Source of the DNA: Pedobacter endophyticus
GTDB taxonomy: Bacteria > Bacteroidota > Bacteroidia > Sphingobacteriales > Sphingobacteriaceae
Length of the DNA stretch: 64,000 nt
Direction: 5' to 3'
NCBI RefSeq assembly: GCF_015679185.1
Contig: NZ_CP064939.1
Coordinates: forward strand, 3,038,001-3,102,000
Made by a program: the position numbers and the translations under genes. A model generated the notes under the pieces. It made no database searches. It worked only from the letters and a program-made list of their open reading frames with translations, and was not told where the DNA came from. Each line of letters starts with the position of its first letter. Position 1 is the stretch's first letter. This document shows positions 25,198 to 34,743 of this stretch, in pieces.

Positions 25198-26097
25198 ATG
25201 ATAAAGCAGCCCCCGTACTTAAAAAAAGGAGATAAGATTGCCCTGGTTTGCCCGGCAAAGAAATTACCCAAGCCTATTGATAACGCAATTGCGACTTTAG
25301 AGCGCTGGGGATTAGAGGTTATTATCGGCGAAAGCGTATATGCGAGCCACCATCAGTTTGCTGGAACGGATAAATTACGGACCGACGACATTCAACGGTT
25401 TTTAAACGACCCCACCATAAAAGCCATCATCTGCGGTCGCGGAGGTTATGGCTCGATAAGAATTATCGACGATTTGGATTTTACGGCCTTTGAAAAACAA
25501 CCCAAGTGGTTTGTAGGCTTTAGCGATGTGACCATTATTTTATCGCACATTTTTGCACAAACGCAAACGCAGTGTTTACACGCACAGATGCCCTATACTT
25601 TTGATGACTCGACGGAAGAAGCGATTCAATCGCTAAAAAAATCGTTATTTGGCGAAGCTCAGCAATATCAGTATAAGAGCGAGTTTAAAAATAGAACCGG
25701 AAGTTGCGAGGGCCTATTAATTGGGGGTAATTTAACCTTACTCGCCATGATGCAGGGTTCGGTTTCAGAAATGAATTTTGACAATAAAATTCTGTTTCTC
25801 GAAGATGTTGGCGAACAGGAATACAGTATTGACAGAATGATGCGGATGCTAAAACGGGCCGGCAAGCTTGAAAACCTAAGCGGATTAATTATTGGTGCCT
25901 TTAATGAAATAGAAGAAGAAAAAATCTCATTCGGACAAACCGTCGATGAGGTAATTTGGCAGGTAGTAAAAGATTATAACTATCCTGTTTGCTTCAATTT
26001 TCCAACGGGACACATTGATAACAACCTAAGCATGGCCCTGGGCGCACAAGTGGCCTTGACGGTAGAAACTAATAACGTTCACTTTAAATATTTATAA
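25198..26097 (+). CDS. ldcA: Muramoyltetrapeptide LD-carboxypeptidase (S66 family)
   Basis: 299 aa from the ATG at 25198 ([20 protein letters not shown]). An earlier ATG lies inside the metG promoter region and is rejected. The S66 catalytic triad is visible: Ser in GFSDVT, Glu in [15 protein letters not shown], and His near the C terminus in TGHIDNN. The enzyme removes the terminal D-alanine from murein tetrapeptides in the cytosol during cell-wall recycling. It is divergent from metG (40-nt gap) and abuts the next gene without a gap (stop directly followed by ATG). Confidence 0.92.
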   Translation: MIKQPPYLKKGDKIALVCPAKKLPKPIDNAIATLERWGLEVIIGESVYASHHQFAGTDKLRTDDIQRFLNDPTIKAIICGRGGYGSIRIIDDLDFTAFEKQPKWFVGFSDVTIILSHIFAQTQTQCLHAQMPYTFDDSTEEAIQSLKKSLFGEAQQYQYKSEFKNRTGSCEGLLIGGNLTLLAMMQGSVSEMNFDNKILFLEDVGEQEYSIDRMMRMLKRAGKLENLSGLIIGAFNEIEEEKISFGQTVDEVIWQVVKDYNYPVCFNFPTGHIDNNLSMALGAQVALTVETNNVHFKYL

Positions 26098-26505
26098 ATG
26101 GCAATTTTTGACAATTTAAGCAAGTACCGTAATACGGGCTTGCTGCTTCTTCGTATTGGTTTAGGCGTAATGTTCATCATTCATGGTTTTCCGAAACTGG
26201 CTGGTGGACCTGATGGCTGGACAGGATTAGGCGGCAGTATGAAAGTAATTGGGATCGACTTTTTCCCAATCTTTTGGGGATTTATGGCTGCCGTATCTGA
26301 AACTTTCGGCGGTTTTCTTTTAATTGTAGGTTTATTTTACCGCCCAGCCTGTATATTGCTGGTTTGCACTATGATTATTGCCGCAATGACGCATTTTGCC
26401 AAAGGCGATGGACTGCAAGGGGCAAGTCATGCAATTGAACTCGGAATTGTATTTTTCGGCCTGATCTTTATCGGGCCCGGGAAATATAGTGTGGATAAGA
26501 AGTAG
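26098..26505 (+). CDS. DoxX family membrane protein
   Basis: 135 aa with four hydrophobic segments. The DoxX pattern is clear: LLLRIGLGVMFIIHGFPKL near the N terminus and HAIELGIVFFGLIFIGPGKY at the end. DoxX-like proteins are small inner-membrane proteins linked to quinone or redox metabolism in some cases. Its function here is not defined. It starts right after the LD-carboxypeptidase stop and is closed by a bidirectional terminator, so the two genes form one operon. Confidence 0.92.
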   Translation: MAIFDNLSKYRNTGLLLLRIGLGVMFIIHGFPKLAGGPDGWTGLGGSMKVIGIDFFPIFWGFMAAVSETFGGFLLIVGLFYRPACILLVCTMIIAAMTHFAKGDGLQGASHAIELGIVFFGLIFIGPGKYSVDKK

Positions 26506-26548
26506 TGGAAACACTAACCGTATACTGGAAAGGTTAACGGATCAAAAT

Positions 26549-26583
26549 AAAAAAGGAGGCTGTAAATTACAGCCTCCTTTTTT
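26549..26583. terminator. Bidirectional terminator
   Basis: AAAAAA, an 11-bp perfect stem GGAGGCTGTAA/TTACAGCCTCC, then TTTTTT. It serves the DoxX gene on the plus strand and the SusD gene on the minus strand. Confidence 0.92.
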
Positions 26584-26601
26584 GGTTAATTTATATCTTT
26601 A

Positions 26602-28104
26602 CTACGGATTTTGAGGTCCGATGTTAGGATTAGCATTTATCTCATCGCGAGGGATCAAGAATAAGAATCTTGGATCTCCCGCTGGAATTTGCATTACGTT
26701 ATTTACTGAATTAGGTACAAAATTTGGAACAGTTGTTCTATCCAATCCTTGATTAAGCCTTTTCAAATCTAAGTATCTAAAACCTTCGCCCCAAAGCTCA
26801 ACCCTTCTGTGCATCATAATCTCATCGATTAAATTGCTCCCTGTTTTAGTTGATTTCACAGCGCTCAAATCCCTTTTAGAAACCAAAGCAAATAATGCCG
26901 TTTGTGCCAAAGCATCTTGATTACTTCTAGCGTAAGCCTCCGCCAGAATCAAGTGCATTTCAGCACTTCTCATCCAAGGCACATCGCCCAATGACGGGTC
27001 TCCAACAGTTTTCACAGAAAACTTTCTACTCATATACCCCACTCTTTTAAAGGATGTGGTTGGTAGTGGAAAGTTGGTGGGGGTTGGAATGGGTTCCCAC
27101 ATTTTCTTTCTCACATCTGTAGCTGAAATTTGTTTGTATAGCGCCGAATTAATCATTTTCGGTGTACCCCTCATATACGAAGTGTTCGCATTATAGGCAA
27201 TTTGCGCATAAAACGACCCGAACGTATCTCCCTGTTCCGTGGTTGGCATTGCACACCACATAAACTCCGAAAGGCTGTTGTTATTGAAACCGGTTTGATA
27301 ATCGCTTTGACTCATCAAAGGATATTTTCCACCGTCAATTACCTCCTTAGCATATTTAATAGCATTCGGATAATCTTGCATGGTAAGTGCTACTCTTGCT
27401 CTTAGGCCTTTTGAAACCCAAACATCAGCGTGGGTTTTGTTCACCTTAGTTGTTAGGTTTAGGGCTATAGCCTTATCTAAATCAGAAACGATTTGCGTAT
27501 AAATTTCTTCAACACTAACGCGAGGCTTCGCAACATCGGCAACTGTTAACACTAATGGCACGGCTAACTGCTTATTTGGCTTGGCAGTTGCATCATATCT
27601 TGTGCCGTAAAACTGTACGAGGTATGAATACGCATAAGCCCTTAATGTATAGGCCTCCGCTTTAATTCTATTTTTATCTGCATCCAAGCCTTGTGCCGCA
27701 TCAATATTTTCCAAAACATAGTTTGCATTATTGATGATGCGATAAAAAGTACGGTAGTAATAAAGATTACTTGCATGCGAATCGGTACGAGCAGCAACGT
27801 AAGTTCCCTCGCCGGTATTGGTAAACCAAGTAAGATTGGCTTGGTGCAAATCTTCTCCCATAAAATCTATTCCTAAAAGGATGCCCGCAACCCCTGGCTT
27901 GCCTTGGGCATTCGACGTAGTGGCTGTTGTTCGGGTAAACATGTATGCATAAATGCCATTAATTACAGCATTTGCATTAGTAGTTGAACTGAAGACGTCC
28001 TCGAAAGCCACCTGATTTGTTGGTGCAGTTTCGAGGTACTCCTTTTTACAACCCGGCGCTAGTAGCACCGTTAATAAGCCAGTAAATACTAAAAGCTTTT
28101 TCAT
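26602..28104 (-). CDS. SusD/RagB-family outer-membrane lipoprotein
   Basis: 500 aa. Lipobox LLAPGC (Cys19) is followed by KKEYLETAPTNQV, the standard N terminus of SusD-like proteins. TPR-like helices follow (NKTHADVWVSKGLRARVAL), and the C-terminal block EIMMHRRVELWGEGFRYLDL with KRLNQG is the SusD signature. It caps the TonB-dependent transporter encoded 24 nt upstream and binds its glycan or peptide substrate at the cell surface. No neighbouring glycosidase indicates the substrate. Confidence 0.95.
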   Translation of the reverse strand: MKKLLVFTGLLTVLLAPGCKKEYLETAPTNQVAFEDVFSSTTNANAVINGIYAYMFTRTTATTSNAQGKPGVAGILLGIDFMGEDLHQANLTWFTNTGEGTYVAARTDSHASNLYYYRTFYRIINNANYVLENIDAAQGLDADKNRIKAEAYTLRAYAYSYLVQFYGTRYDATAKPNKQLAVPLVLTVADVAKPRVSVEEIYTQIVSDLDKAIALNLTTKVNKTHADVWVSKGLRARVALTMQDYPNAIKYAKEVIDGGKYPLMSQSDYQTGFNNNSLSEFMWCAMPTTEQGDTFGSFYAQIAYNANTSYMRGTPKMINSALYKQISATDVRKKMWEPIPTPTNFPLPTTSFKRVGYMSRKFSVKTVGDPSLGDVPWMRSAEMHLILAEAYARSNQDALAQTALFALVSKRDLSAVKSTKTGSNLIDEIMMHRRVELWGEGFRYLDLKRLNQGLDRTTVPNFVPNSVNNVMQIPAGDPRFLFLIPRDEINANPNIGPQNP

Positions 28105-28128
28105 ATATCTTTTTCTTTAATATTTTAA

Positions 28129-31100
28129 TTACAATGATAGATTGATACCTACACTAATGGCACGGCTTTGCGGATAGGTATTTTGGTTAACACCATCAAA
28201 TGATTCGGTAGGGTTTAATCCTTTTCTTCTCGATTTTAAGTATAAGTTTTCACCAGTTACAAACAAACGAGCGCTTGATACATCGATTTTACTTAACCAA
28301 GCCTTTGGCAGGTTGTAAGAAAGGTTAACATTACGTAGTGCCACATATGAAGCATCAATCAGCCATCTGCTCGATGCGGCATTGATATTGGTCGAGTTGC
28401 CATAATCCAATCTTGGAATGTTAGAGCCCTTATTTGTTTGTGTCCAAGCGTTTAACACATCTTTGTGCAAAGAGCTTCCATACGATGACGTGCTGAACAA
28501 ACCTGCATAAACAGCGTCGTAAGCCTTACCGCCAATTTGATAATTGATTAAGAACGATAGCGAAACGTTTTTGTAACTGAATGTATTGTTAACAGAACCT
28601 AACAGATCCGGAACAGCTGAACCTGAATAATCATATTTAGCAAATGACTGGTTGGTTACATACTGAACCCCATTTACGGTACGAATATTTGCAGCTGCTG
28701 TTCCATCGGCCGGAATGTACAACGAAGATCCATCGTTAGGATCAACGCCTGCAAACTGCCTTAAATAATAATCATAGAAACTATGCCCTGCTTCTCTTCT
28801 TTTTGTACCCTTTACAATTGTCGGTGTTTCAGCAGGAAGCTCGGTAATTTTATTTTTAAAAATTGTCCAGTTCGTAATGAGGTTCCAGTTGAAGTTTGTA
28901 TTACGGATAAGGTCTCCGCCCAACTGAAGTTCTACTCCTTGATTATACATTGCACCAACGTTACGGTAAACACTCGTTACTGCTGATGATAACGGTTGGG
29001 GAACACTCAAAATTAGGTCGTTAACATTCTTTCTGTAAAACTCCACCTCGCCTGTTAACCTTCTGCCAAAAAACGAGAAACTTACTCCCGTATTCAGCGT
29101 ATTTTGTTTTTCCCAGGTCAGCTCGGGAGTTGCTACTGATGATAGGAGTACACCGCCTTCATTGTTGTTATTTGAGCCCAGATCGAAAAAAGCCCTATCG
29201 CCATAATACCTGGCATTGTCATCGTCATCAAGCAAAGCATTATTACCAACCTGGCCGTATGAAACCTTCAAACGTAAATCATCAATCCATGAGGCATCTT
29301 TCAAGAAATCTTCTTTATTCATTGACCACGAACCGCCTACTGAGAAGAAAGGGCCCCATCTTTTAATAGAAGAAAACCTAGATGAGCCATCGCGTCTGAA
29401 TGAAGCGTCGAAAAAGTACTTTTCATCATAGTTGTAACTTGCTTTAGAAAAATATGACTCAATAGCATCGTCATCTTTTCTTCCGGTTGAACCTGTCGAA
29501 GACACGAAGTTAGCCAGCGCGGTATTGCCTTGCGCCACGATATTAGTTCGATCGGCCTCAAATGTGCGATAGCTATAACTATAATTTTCATGACCCAATA
29601 ATGCGGTAATGTTATGAAGACCAATTGTTTTCTTATAATTTAAAATTTGGTTAAAGGTGTAAGATTTAATGGTATTGTTGCTCTGAAATTTATAACCATT
29701 TGAACCGGCACCATCACCTACTAAAGGATTTCTGTATCGATCTGCGTTATTGTTCCTCAAATCCATGCTAATTGCAGGGGTAAAGGTAAAATCCTTTAAA
29801 AATCTAACCTCAACAAACGATCTCGCACTAACTAAGCTTCTTCTATACAAATTATCGTTTAAAATGGTTTCATATACGACGTTACGGCCCGGCGATGCGC
29901 CTGAAGGACGATTGACTGCATCAGGATGAATGCCGTAATCGTACCATTGAGCCTCAGTTACGTTGTTATAGATCGGATTCCCAGTTGCATCAAAAGCATG
30001 CACGGGATAAATCGGCCCCATATTACGGGCAAAGCTGAATGCATTGATAAAGCTATTGTTGCTACCTGTTGAAGCATCACTAGCGATATTAGCGTCAGAC
30101 ATTGATCCAGAAAGGTTTAACCCTGTTCTTAACCAAGGTTTAAGCTGTGTGTTCACATTAACACGAGCATTGAAACGGCGAAAATCTGATTTTAGGATAA
30201 AGCCTTTATCGTTTAAGTATCCCAATGAAATTAAGTAATCCGATTTCTCGGTTTTACCTGAGGCGCTCACATTTGCATCTGTTCTCTGGCCGGTTCTTTT
30301 TAATGGTGCGTACCAATCGAAGTCGTTGTACAATAATGACGCGTTCGGGTTTAATTGTCCATTAGCATCTACTAACTCTTTAGCTGGCACATTAAATGGA
30401 TTATAAACCAAGCTGGTTGCAACATCATTACTCGCCTTTGCAGCTGCTGCTGCCTCACTTAATGGAGTTGAGGCAGAATACATGAGGTTGTTTTTTATGC
30501 CTTGCCAAACTGCCGGAAAGTACTCATAAGCGTTTAAAAGCTCATACTCTGGAATACCCCTTGTTGACCAGCCTTGACTAAAGCTCACGTTAATTACCGG
30601 GCTGGTCGCTTTTCCTCTTTTAGTGGTGATGATAACAACACCATTTCCGCCACGCGATCCATATAATGCAGATGATGATGCATCTTTAAGTACTGAAATA
30701 CTTTCTACATCGTTTTGATTGATATCGCCGATGCTGCCATCGTAAACTGCACCATCCAGTACGATTAAAGGCGAGCTAGAAGATGAGATTGAGCCAAACC
30801 CACGTATTCTGATTTCAGAATTCACCCCTGGTTGACCGTTTGACGCGGCCACATTGATTCCCGGAGCAGAGCCCTGAAGCGCTGAGGTTATGTTGGTTAC
30901 GGTACGTTTTTCGAGGTCCTTTGACGTAATACTTGAAACAGATCCGGTGATGGATTCTTTTTTCTGTGTACCGTAGGCAACAACAACAACATCGCCTAAT
31001 GATTCAGAACTGCTACTTAACCTAATGTTTACCGTGTTTGAAGAGGTGATAGCAACGGTTTCAGTTGTGAAGCCAATATAAGAGAATTGAATTTCGGTTG

Positions 31101-31302
31101 TGGAGGCGGTTATTCCGATTGAATACCGACCATCGTTCCCAGTTGTTGAACTTGCCGTTGAGCCAACAGCCTTTACACTAACCCCAGGTATCGGCAATCC
31201 GTCTTCGCTAGAGGTTACCGTCCCTGTAATTGTTCGGTCCTGGGCCATTGCACTGGATGCAATAAACAACAGTACGAACAAACTTCGTAAAAGTTTTTTC
31301 AT
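28129..31302 (-). CDS. SusC/RagA-family TonB-linked outer-membrane transporter
   Basis: 1057 aa. A signal peptide ending SSAMAQ precedes a carboxypeptidase-like beta-sandwich (about 22-105, ITGTVTSSEDGLPIPGVSV). Then come the TonB box (about 107, GDVVVVAYGTQKK), the plug (AGSSALYGSRGGNGVVIITT-type segment) and a C-terminal 22-strand barrel ending in an aromatic-free VGINLSL. It imports a substrate delivered by the downstream SusD. No sigma/anti-sigma or hybrid sensor gene is adjacent, so regulation is not visible. Confidence 0.95.
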   Translation of the reverse strand: MKKLLRSLFVLLFIASSAMAQDRTITGTVTSSEDGLPIPGVSVKAVGSTASSTTGNDGRYSIGITASTTEIQFSYIGFTTETVAITSSNTVNIRLSSSSESLGDVVVVAYGTQKKESITGSVSSITSKDLEKRTVTNITSALQGSAPGINVAASNGQPGVNSEIRIRGFGSISSSSSPLIVLDGAVYDGSIGDINQNDVESISVLKDASSSALYGSRGGNGVVIITTKRGKATSPVINVSFSQGWSTRGIPEYELLNAYEYFPAVWQGIKNNLMYSASTPLSEAAAAAKASNDVATSLVYNPFNVPAKELVDANGQLNPNASLLYNDFDWYAPLKRTGQRTDANVSASGKTEKSDYLISLGYLNDKGFILKSDFRRFNARVNVNTQLKPWLRTGLNLSGSMSDANIASDASTGSNNSFINAFSFARNMGPIYPVHAFDATGNPIYNNVTEAQWYDYGIHPDAVNRPSGASPGRNVVYETILNDNLYRRSLVSARSFVEVRFLKDFTFTPAISMDLRNNNADRYRNPLVGDGAGSNGYKFQSNNTIKSYTFNQILNYKKTIGLHNITALLGHENYSYSYRTFEADRTNIVAQGNTALANFVSSTGSTGRKDDDAIESYFSKASYNYDEKYFFDASFRRDGSSRFSSIKRWGPFFSVGGSWSMNKEDFLKDASWIDDLRLKVSYGQVGNNALLDDDDNARYYGDRAFFDLGSNNNNEGGVLLSSVATPELTWEKQNTLNTGVSFSFFGRRLTGEVEFYRKNVNDLILSVPQPLSSAVTSVYRNVGAMYNQGVELQLGGDLIRNTNFNWNLITNWTIFKNKITELPAETPTIVKGTKRREAGHSFYDYYLRQFAGVDPNDGSSLYIPADGTAAANIRTVNGVQYVTNQSFAKYDYSGSAVPDLLGSVNNTFSYKNVSLSFLINYQIGGKAYDAVYAGLFSTSSYGSSLHKDVLNAWTQTNKGSNIPRLDYGNSTNINAASSRWLIDASYVALRNVNLSYNLPKAWLSKIDVSSARLFVTGENLYLKSRRKGLNPTESFDGVNQNTYPQSRAISVGINLSL

Positions 31303-31411
31303 AATTTGAAATAGTTTTAATGATTAATAATTATTGTTGATACAATAACAGGATCATTAATTTCTATTTCATTCAGAAACTAACTACTACAACAATTGGG
31401 GAGAATGGCGT

Positions 31412-31419
31412 CAAATATA
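31412..31419 (-). promoter_or_regulatory. Probable promoter -7 element of the SusCD operon
   Basis: TATATTTG on the minus strand fits the Bacteroidota TAnnTTTG consensus and lies about 110 nt upstream of the SusC start. The rest of the 31303-31710 spacer contains no gene. Confidence 0.5.
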
Positions 31420-31710
31420 CACAATTTTGTTACAGCTGTTCCTGTTTATTTCCACATTATTTAAAGTCATTCGCCTGTCTGAAAATTGACAGTTACAACG
31501 CGTGCAAGCATCATTCGCTCAGTTCAGACATCAAGCTCTTTTAAAGCCACTGCAATTAGATAAAAACGCAAATCTGGTGAGCAGACAGTTCGGCCGCTGA
31601 CGTTTTAGGTTTTCTATCAACTGGCAATCAATCCCAAGAAAAAAACTAACAATTTCATGGCACACTTTGTCAATGACCTTTTTAATTTTGAAATATTTAA
31701 ATTATCCAAC

Positions 31711-32628
31711 ATGATTAAAAAGGGCTTTTCTCTTCTGGGAATATTTTTTTTAGGCATATTGTCTCTGCTTCCCTTGTCCATTTTATATCTATTGGCCGAT
31801 GTAGCTTATTTTGGATTATACCGTGTTTTTGGTTATCGAAAAAAAGTTGTTCGGCAAAATTTGCTCAAGGCCCTTCCCGAAAAACAGTTCGCCGAGATCA
31901 TTGAGATTGAAAAGCGATTTTATAAATATTTAGCTTCCCTGATTTTTGAGGTGGTTAAGATGAACAGCATCTCGAAAGCCGAAATAAAAAAACGATTTGT
32001 TTTCAAAAACAAGGAACTTGTTCAGCATTATCTCGATCGGGGCCAAAGCGTTCTGTTTTGCTCAGCGCATTATGGTAATTGGGAATGGGGAACCATGGGA
32101 ATTGGCCTTAACTTTAATGCCGACCACTACCCTATTTACAAACCTCTGAGCAACCCCGTTTTTGACAATTGGTTCAAAAAAACACGAAGTAAATTTGGCA
32201 ATAATTTAATAGCCATGCGGCAAACCATACGTGTGCTAACAGCCAACAAAGACAAGCCGGGTATTTTCAGCTTCGGCAACGATCAGGCACCTGCGAGGAA
32301 CGAATCTCACTACTGGACAACTTTTTTACATCAACAAGCATCGATACAACTTGGCATCGAAAAAATCGCCAAAAAAACCAACCAACCCATTTTTTATCTT
32401 AAAGTAACTGTGCTTAAACGGGGTTTTTATGAGGTTGATTGTGTTCCGCTTTGCTTAAAACCAAAAGAAACCGCCGAGTTTGAGATTACCGAATTACACA
32501 CACGCTTTCTGGAAGGGATTATTCGTTCGCGACCGGAATATTGGTTATGGAGCCATAGAAGGTGGAAGTATAGACCCCGAGAAAAATCGCCATTTTTATC
32601 TAAGGTAAAGCAGCCTGGCCAAACGTAA
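31711..32628 (+). CDS. Lysophospholipid / lipid A acyltransferase (LpxL/HtrB type)
   Basis: 305 aa from the ATG at 31711 (MIKKGFSLLGIFFLG). The ATG 54 nt upstream adds a non-family extension. One N-terminal membrane anchor (about 5-35) is followed by the acyltransferase catalytic motif AHYGNWEWG (H.4.E type) near 120. IFSFGNDQAPARNES and YWLWSHRRWKYRP near the end are family blocks. It adds a late acyl chain to lipid A at the inner membrane. The next gene is only 31 nt away on the same strand, though with an unrelated function. Confidence 0.9.
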   Translation: MIKKGFSLLGIFFLGILSLLPLSILYLLADVAYFGLYRVFGYRKKVVRQNLLKALPEKQFAEIIEIEKRFYKYLASLIFEVVKMNSISKAEIKKRFVFKNKELVQHYLDRGQSVLFCSAHYGNWEWGTMGIGLNFNADHYPIYKPLSNPVFDNWFKKTRSKFGNNLIAMRQTIRVLTANKDKPGIFSFGNDQAPARNESHYWTTFLHQQASIQLGIEKIAKKTNQPIFYLKVTVLKRGFYEVDCVPLCLKPKETAEFEITELHTRFLEGIIRSRPEYWLWSHRRWKYRPREKSPFLSKVKQPGQT

Positions 32629-32659
32629 TCGTTTATATTTGCTGGTGTAACTAATGCCA

Positions 32660-33850
32660 ATGAAAACTTTTAAAAAAGCAGCTGCTTTCCTTTTGCTCTC
32701 CGTCGTTTTAGTGTTTGCTGGTTTATTTGTTTGGCAGCCCTATTTAGCAAGGGTGTTGTGGTTTCGAACGCCGAATGCCAATACCTATAAAGCCTTTCCA
32801 CAGGCGGTAGTTCATAAGAGCGATACCGCATACCATTTCATCAACGTAAAAAGCAAACGAAATGATTTGGATACGCTGCTCGTTAAAGATGCAGATGGAC
32901 AGTTAATCCCTTTTAAAGCCTACTTCGAAAAAGGTAAACTAAACGCTTTTCTGGTAATTAGAAATGACAGTATTTTGTACGAACGATATAAATCGGGCTA
33001 CAGCGATAGCACACTGACTACGATATTTTCGGGCGCAAAAAGCATGGTTTCCATCTTGTTGGGTCAGGCTTTGAACGATGGCTACATCAAGAGTTTGGAT
33101 GATAAAGTAACGGCATATATTCCGGAACTAAAAAACAAAGAGGGTTTTAGAAATATTACGCTCAGACATCTTTTAGAGATGAAATCGGGCCTGGAGTTTA
33201 AAGATGCACTGGGTGGTGTAATTAAGGCTTTCTTTTCTGATGAGGCAAAGTATTATTACACGCACGACATGAAATCGGAGCTTTTAAAAACAAAGCTTGT
33301 TAACAAACCCGGAACGGTTTGGAAGTACAAAAGTATAGATCCGATTCTTTTGGGCTGGGCATTGGAAAACGCTACAGGCAAAACGGTTGCTGAACTTTTC
33401 GAGCAAAACATCTGGCGAAAAATTGGCACCGAATACAATGCTTCATTTGGGCTCGATCATCCCGAAGGACTGGCCAATACCGCAAGCAGGTTTCAGGTTA
33501 CAGCAATCGATCTTGCTAAGGTTGGGAGATTATATCTTAACAATGGCATTTATAATGGCAATCAAATTGTACCTGCGCAATGGGTAGAACAATCGATAAC
33601 TATCGGTAATGAAAAACCTGCATCTGCAAAAGGGTGGCAGCAGTCGGCGCATCATTTTCTCTGGTGGATTCCGCAGACGGGAGAGAATGGCGATTTTGCT
33701 GCAGAAGGCATGTTAGGGCAACGACTTTATGTAGATCCCCAAACAAATACCATTATCGTTCAGTTTGCAGATCGTGGCGCGGGCGATTATCCCTACCGTA
33801 AAATCAGCAGGTACCTGGCCGGATTACCATTCTCTTATCCAAAACCTTAA
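32660..33850 (+). CDS. Serine hydrolase of the beta-lactamase (class C-like) family
   Basis: 396 aa from the ATG at 32660 (MKTFKKAAAFLLLSVVLVF), with an N-terminal signal anchor. The catalytic SxxK is in FSGAKSMVS (about residue 128), the YxN-like element is YKS in WKYKSIDP, and the third box is near MLGQRLYVDP. The family contains esterases and D-aminopeptidases as well as beta-lactamases, so antibiotic hydrolysis cannot be assumed. It follows the acyltransferase closely and may be co-transcribed. Confidence 0.88.
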   Translation: MKTFKKAAAFLLLSVVLVFAGLFVWQPYLARVLWFRTPNANTYKAFPQAVVHKSDTAYHFINVKSKRNDLDTLLVKDADGQLIPFKAYFEKGKLNAFLVIRNDSILYERYKSGYSDSTLTTIFSGAKSMVSILLGQALNDGYIKSLDDKVTAYIPELKNKEGFRNITLRHLLEMKSGLEFKDALGGVIKAFFSDEAKYYYTHDMKSELLKTKLVNKPGTVWKYKSIDPILLGWALENATGKTVAELFEQNIWRKIGTEYNASFGLDHPEGLANTASRFQVTAIDLAKVGRLYLNNGIYNGNQIVPAQWVEQSITIGNEKPASAKGWQQSAHHFLWWIPQTGENGDFAAEGMLGQRLYVDPQTNTIIVQFADRGAGDYPYRKISRYLAGLPFSYPKP

Positions 33851-33977
33851 TTGTAGTATTTGAAACTGGCAGATCAGGGAAATAGCAGGTTTGGTACAAG
33901 CTTGCAATGACGCAGGAAATCAGTTAAAGCCAAGTTAGCAAACCTGTGAGGCGCCTTTATGGGTACGAATTAAAAAG

Positions 33978-34005
33978 AAACGGTTGGCAAAATTGCTAAC
34001 CGTTT
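33978..34005 (-). terminator. Hairpin downstream of the DJ-1/PfpI gene
   Basis: Stem AAACGGTT/AACCGTTT extended by GCAA/TTGC, with A/T flanks. It lies 34 nt beyond the stop of the gene at 34039 and could serve both directions. Confidence 0.65.
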
Positions 34006-34038
34006 ACTGAGTTAATTTAAAAGGTATGTAAAAACCGC

Positions 34039-34599
34039 CTAAGCATGTTGTCCCTCGTGTACTCCCTCTGCAAATTCCTCTACAATCTTATCGTTAAATG
34101 CTGGCAAATCTTTTGGTGTTCTACTGGTTACCAATCCCTGATCTACCACAACCTCTTCATCGCTCCAAACTGCTCCGGCGTTGATCAAATCCTGCGAAAT
34201 GTTTTTCACCGAAGTCATTTTTCTGCCTTGAACAACGTCGGCATTAATCAGGGTTTGTGGTCCGTGGCAAATAGCAGCGACAGGTTTCCCATCGGTAAAA
34301 AACGATTTAACAAATGCAATGGCATCTTCGTTTACACGCAGCTGATCGGGGTTAATTACTCCTCCCGGTAAAAGCAATCCATTATAATCATCAGCGTTAG
34401 CTTCGGTAATAGCTTTGTCTACATCAACTTCTATCGACCAATGATCTTGATCCCAGGCTTTTATTTTTCCGGTTTTTGAGGAGATAATGTGAACGGTTGC
34501 ACCCTCTTCTTTTAACCTTTTCACTGGTTCTGTTAATTCAACTTCTTCAAATCCACTTTCAGAAAGCACAGCTATAGTGCGGTTACTTAATTGTCCCAT
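34039..34599 (-). CDS. DJ-1/PfpI family protein (type 1 glutamine amidotransferase-like)
   Basis: 186 aa single-domain protein. IAVLSESGFEEVELTEPV is the first strand with the conserved Glu (about 17). The nucleophile elbow AICHGPQTL carries the catalytic Cys and adjacent His near 108. The PfpI/YhbO subgroup is linked to protein and nucleotide deglycation and to stress tolerance. Which activity this member has is uncertain. It is a single gene with a terminator downstream. Confidence 0.92.
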   Translation of the reverse strand: MGQLSNRTIAVLSESGFEEVELTEPVKRLKEEGATVHIISSKTGKIKAWDQDHWSIEVDVDKAITEANADDYNGLLLPGGVINPDQLRVNEDAIAFVKSFFTDGKPVAAICHGPQTLINADVVQGRKMTSVKNISQDLINAGAVWSDEEVVVDQGLVTSRTPKDLPAFNDKIVEEFAEGVHEGQHA

Positions 34600-34743
34600 A
34601 ATCTTTAATTTTAATAGGTGATATTTTAAAGACAGCGTGAGGAAAAATTTGTTTTCGAAAAAATGAGATTATCGGCCTTGCCCTTGCTCTAATACTAATT
34701 CAACAGCCTCCAAAAAGCACGCGAAAAAATGCGCTGGGTTGAA

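Noticed and set aside
25158-25271. N-terminal extension of metG from an upstream ATG
   Set aside because: The extra residues do not resemble methionyl-tRNA synthetase and overlap the divergent ldcA start region.
32660-33850. Antibiotic-resistance beta-lactamase
   Set aside because: The serine hydrolase motifs are shared by esterases and peptidases, and nothing in the context indicates resistance.
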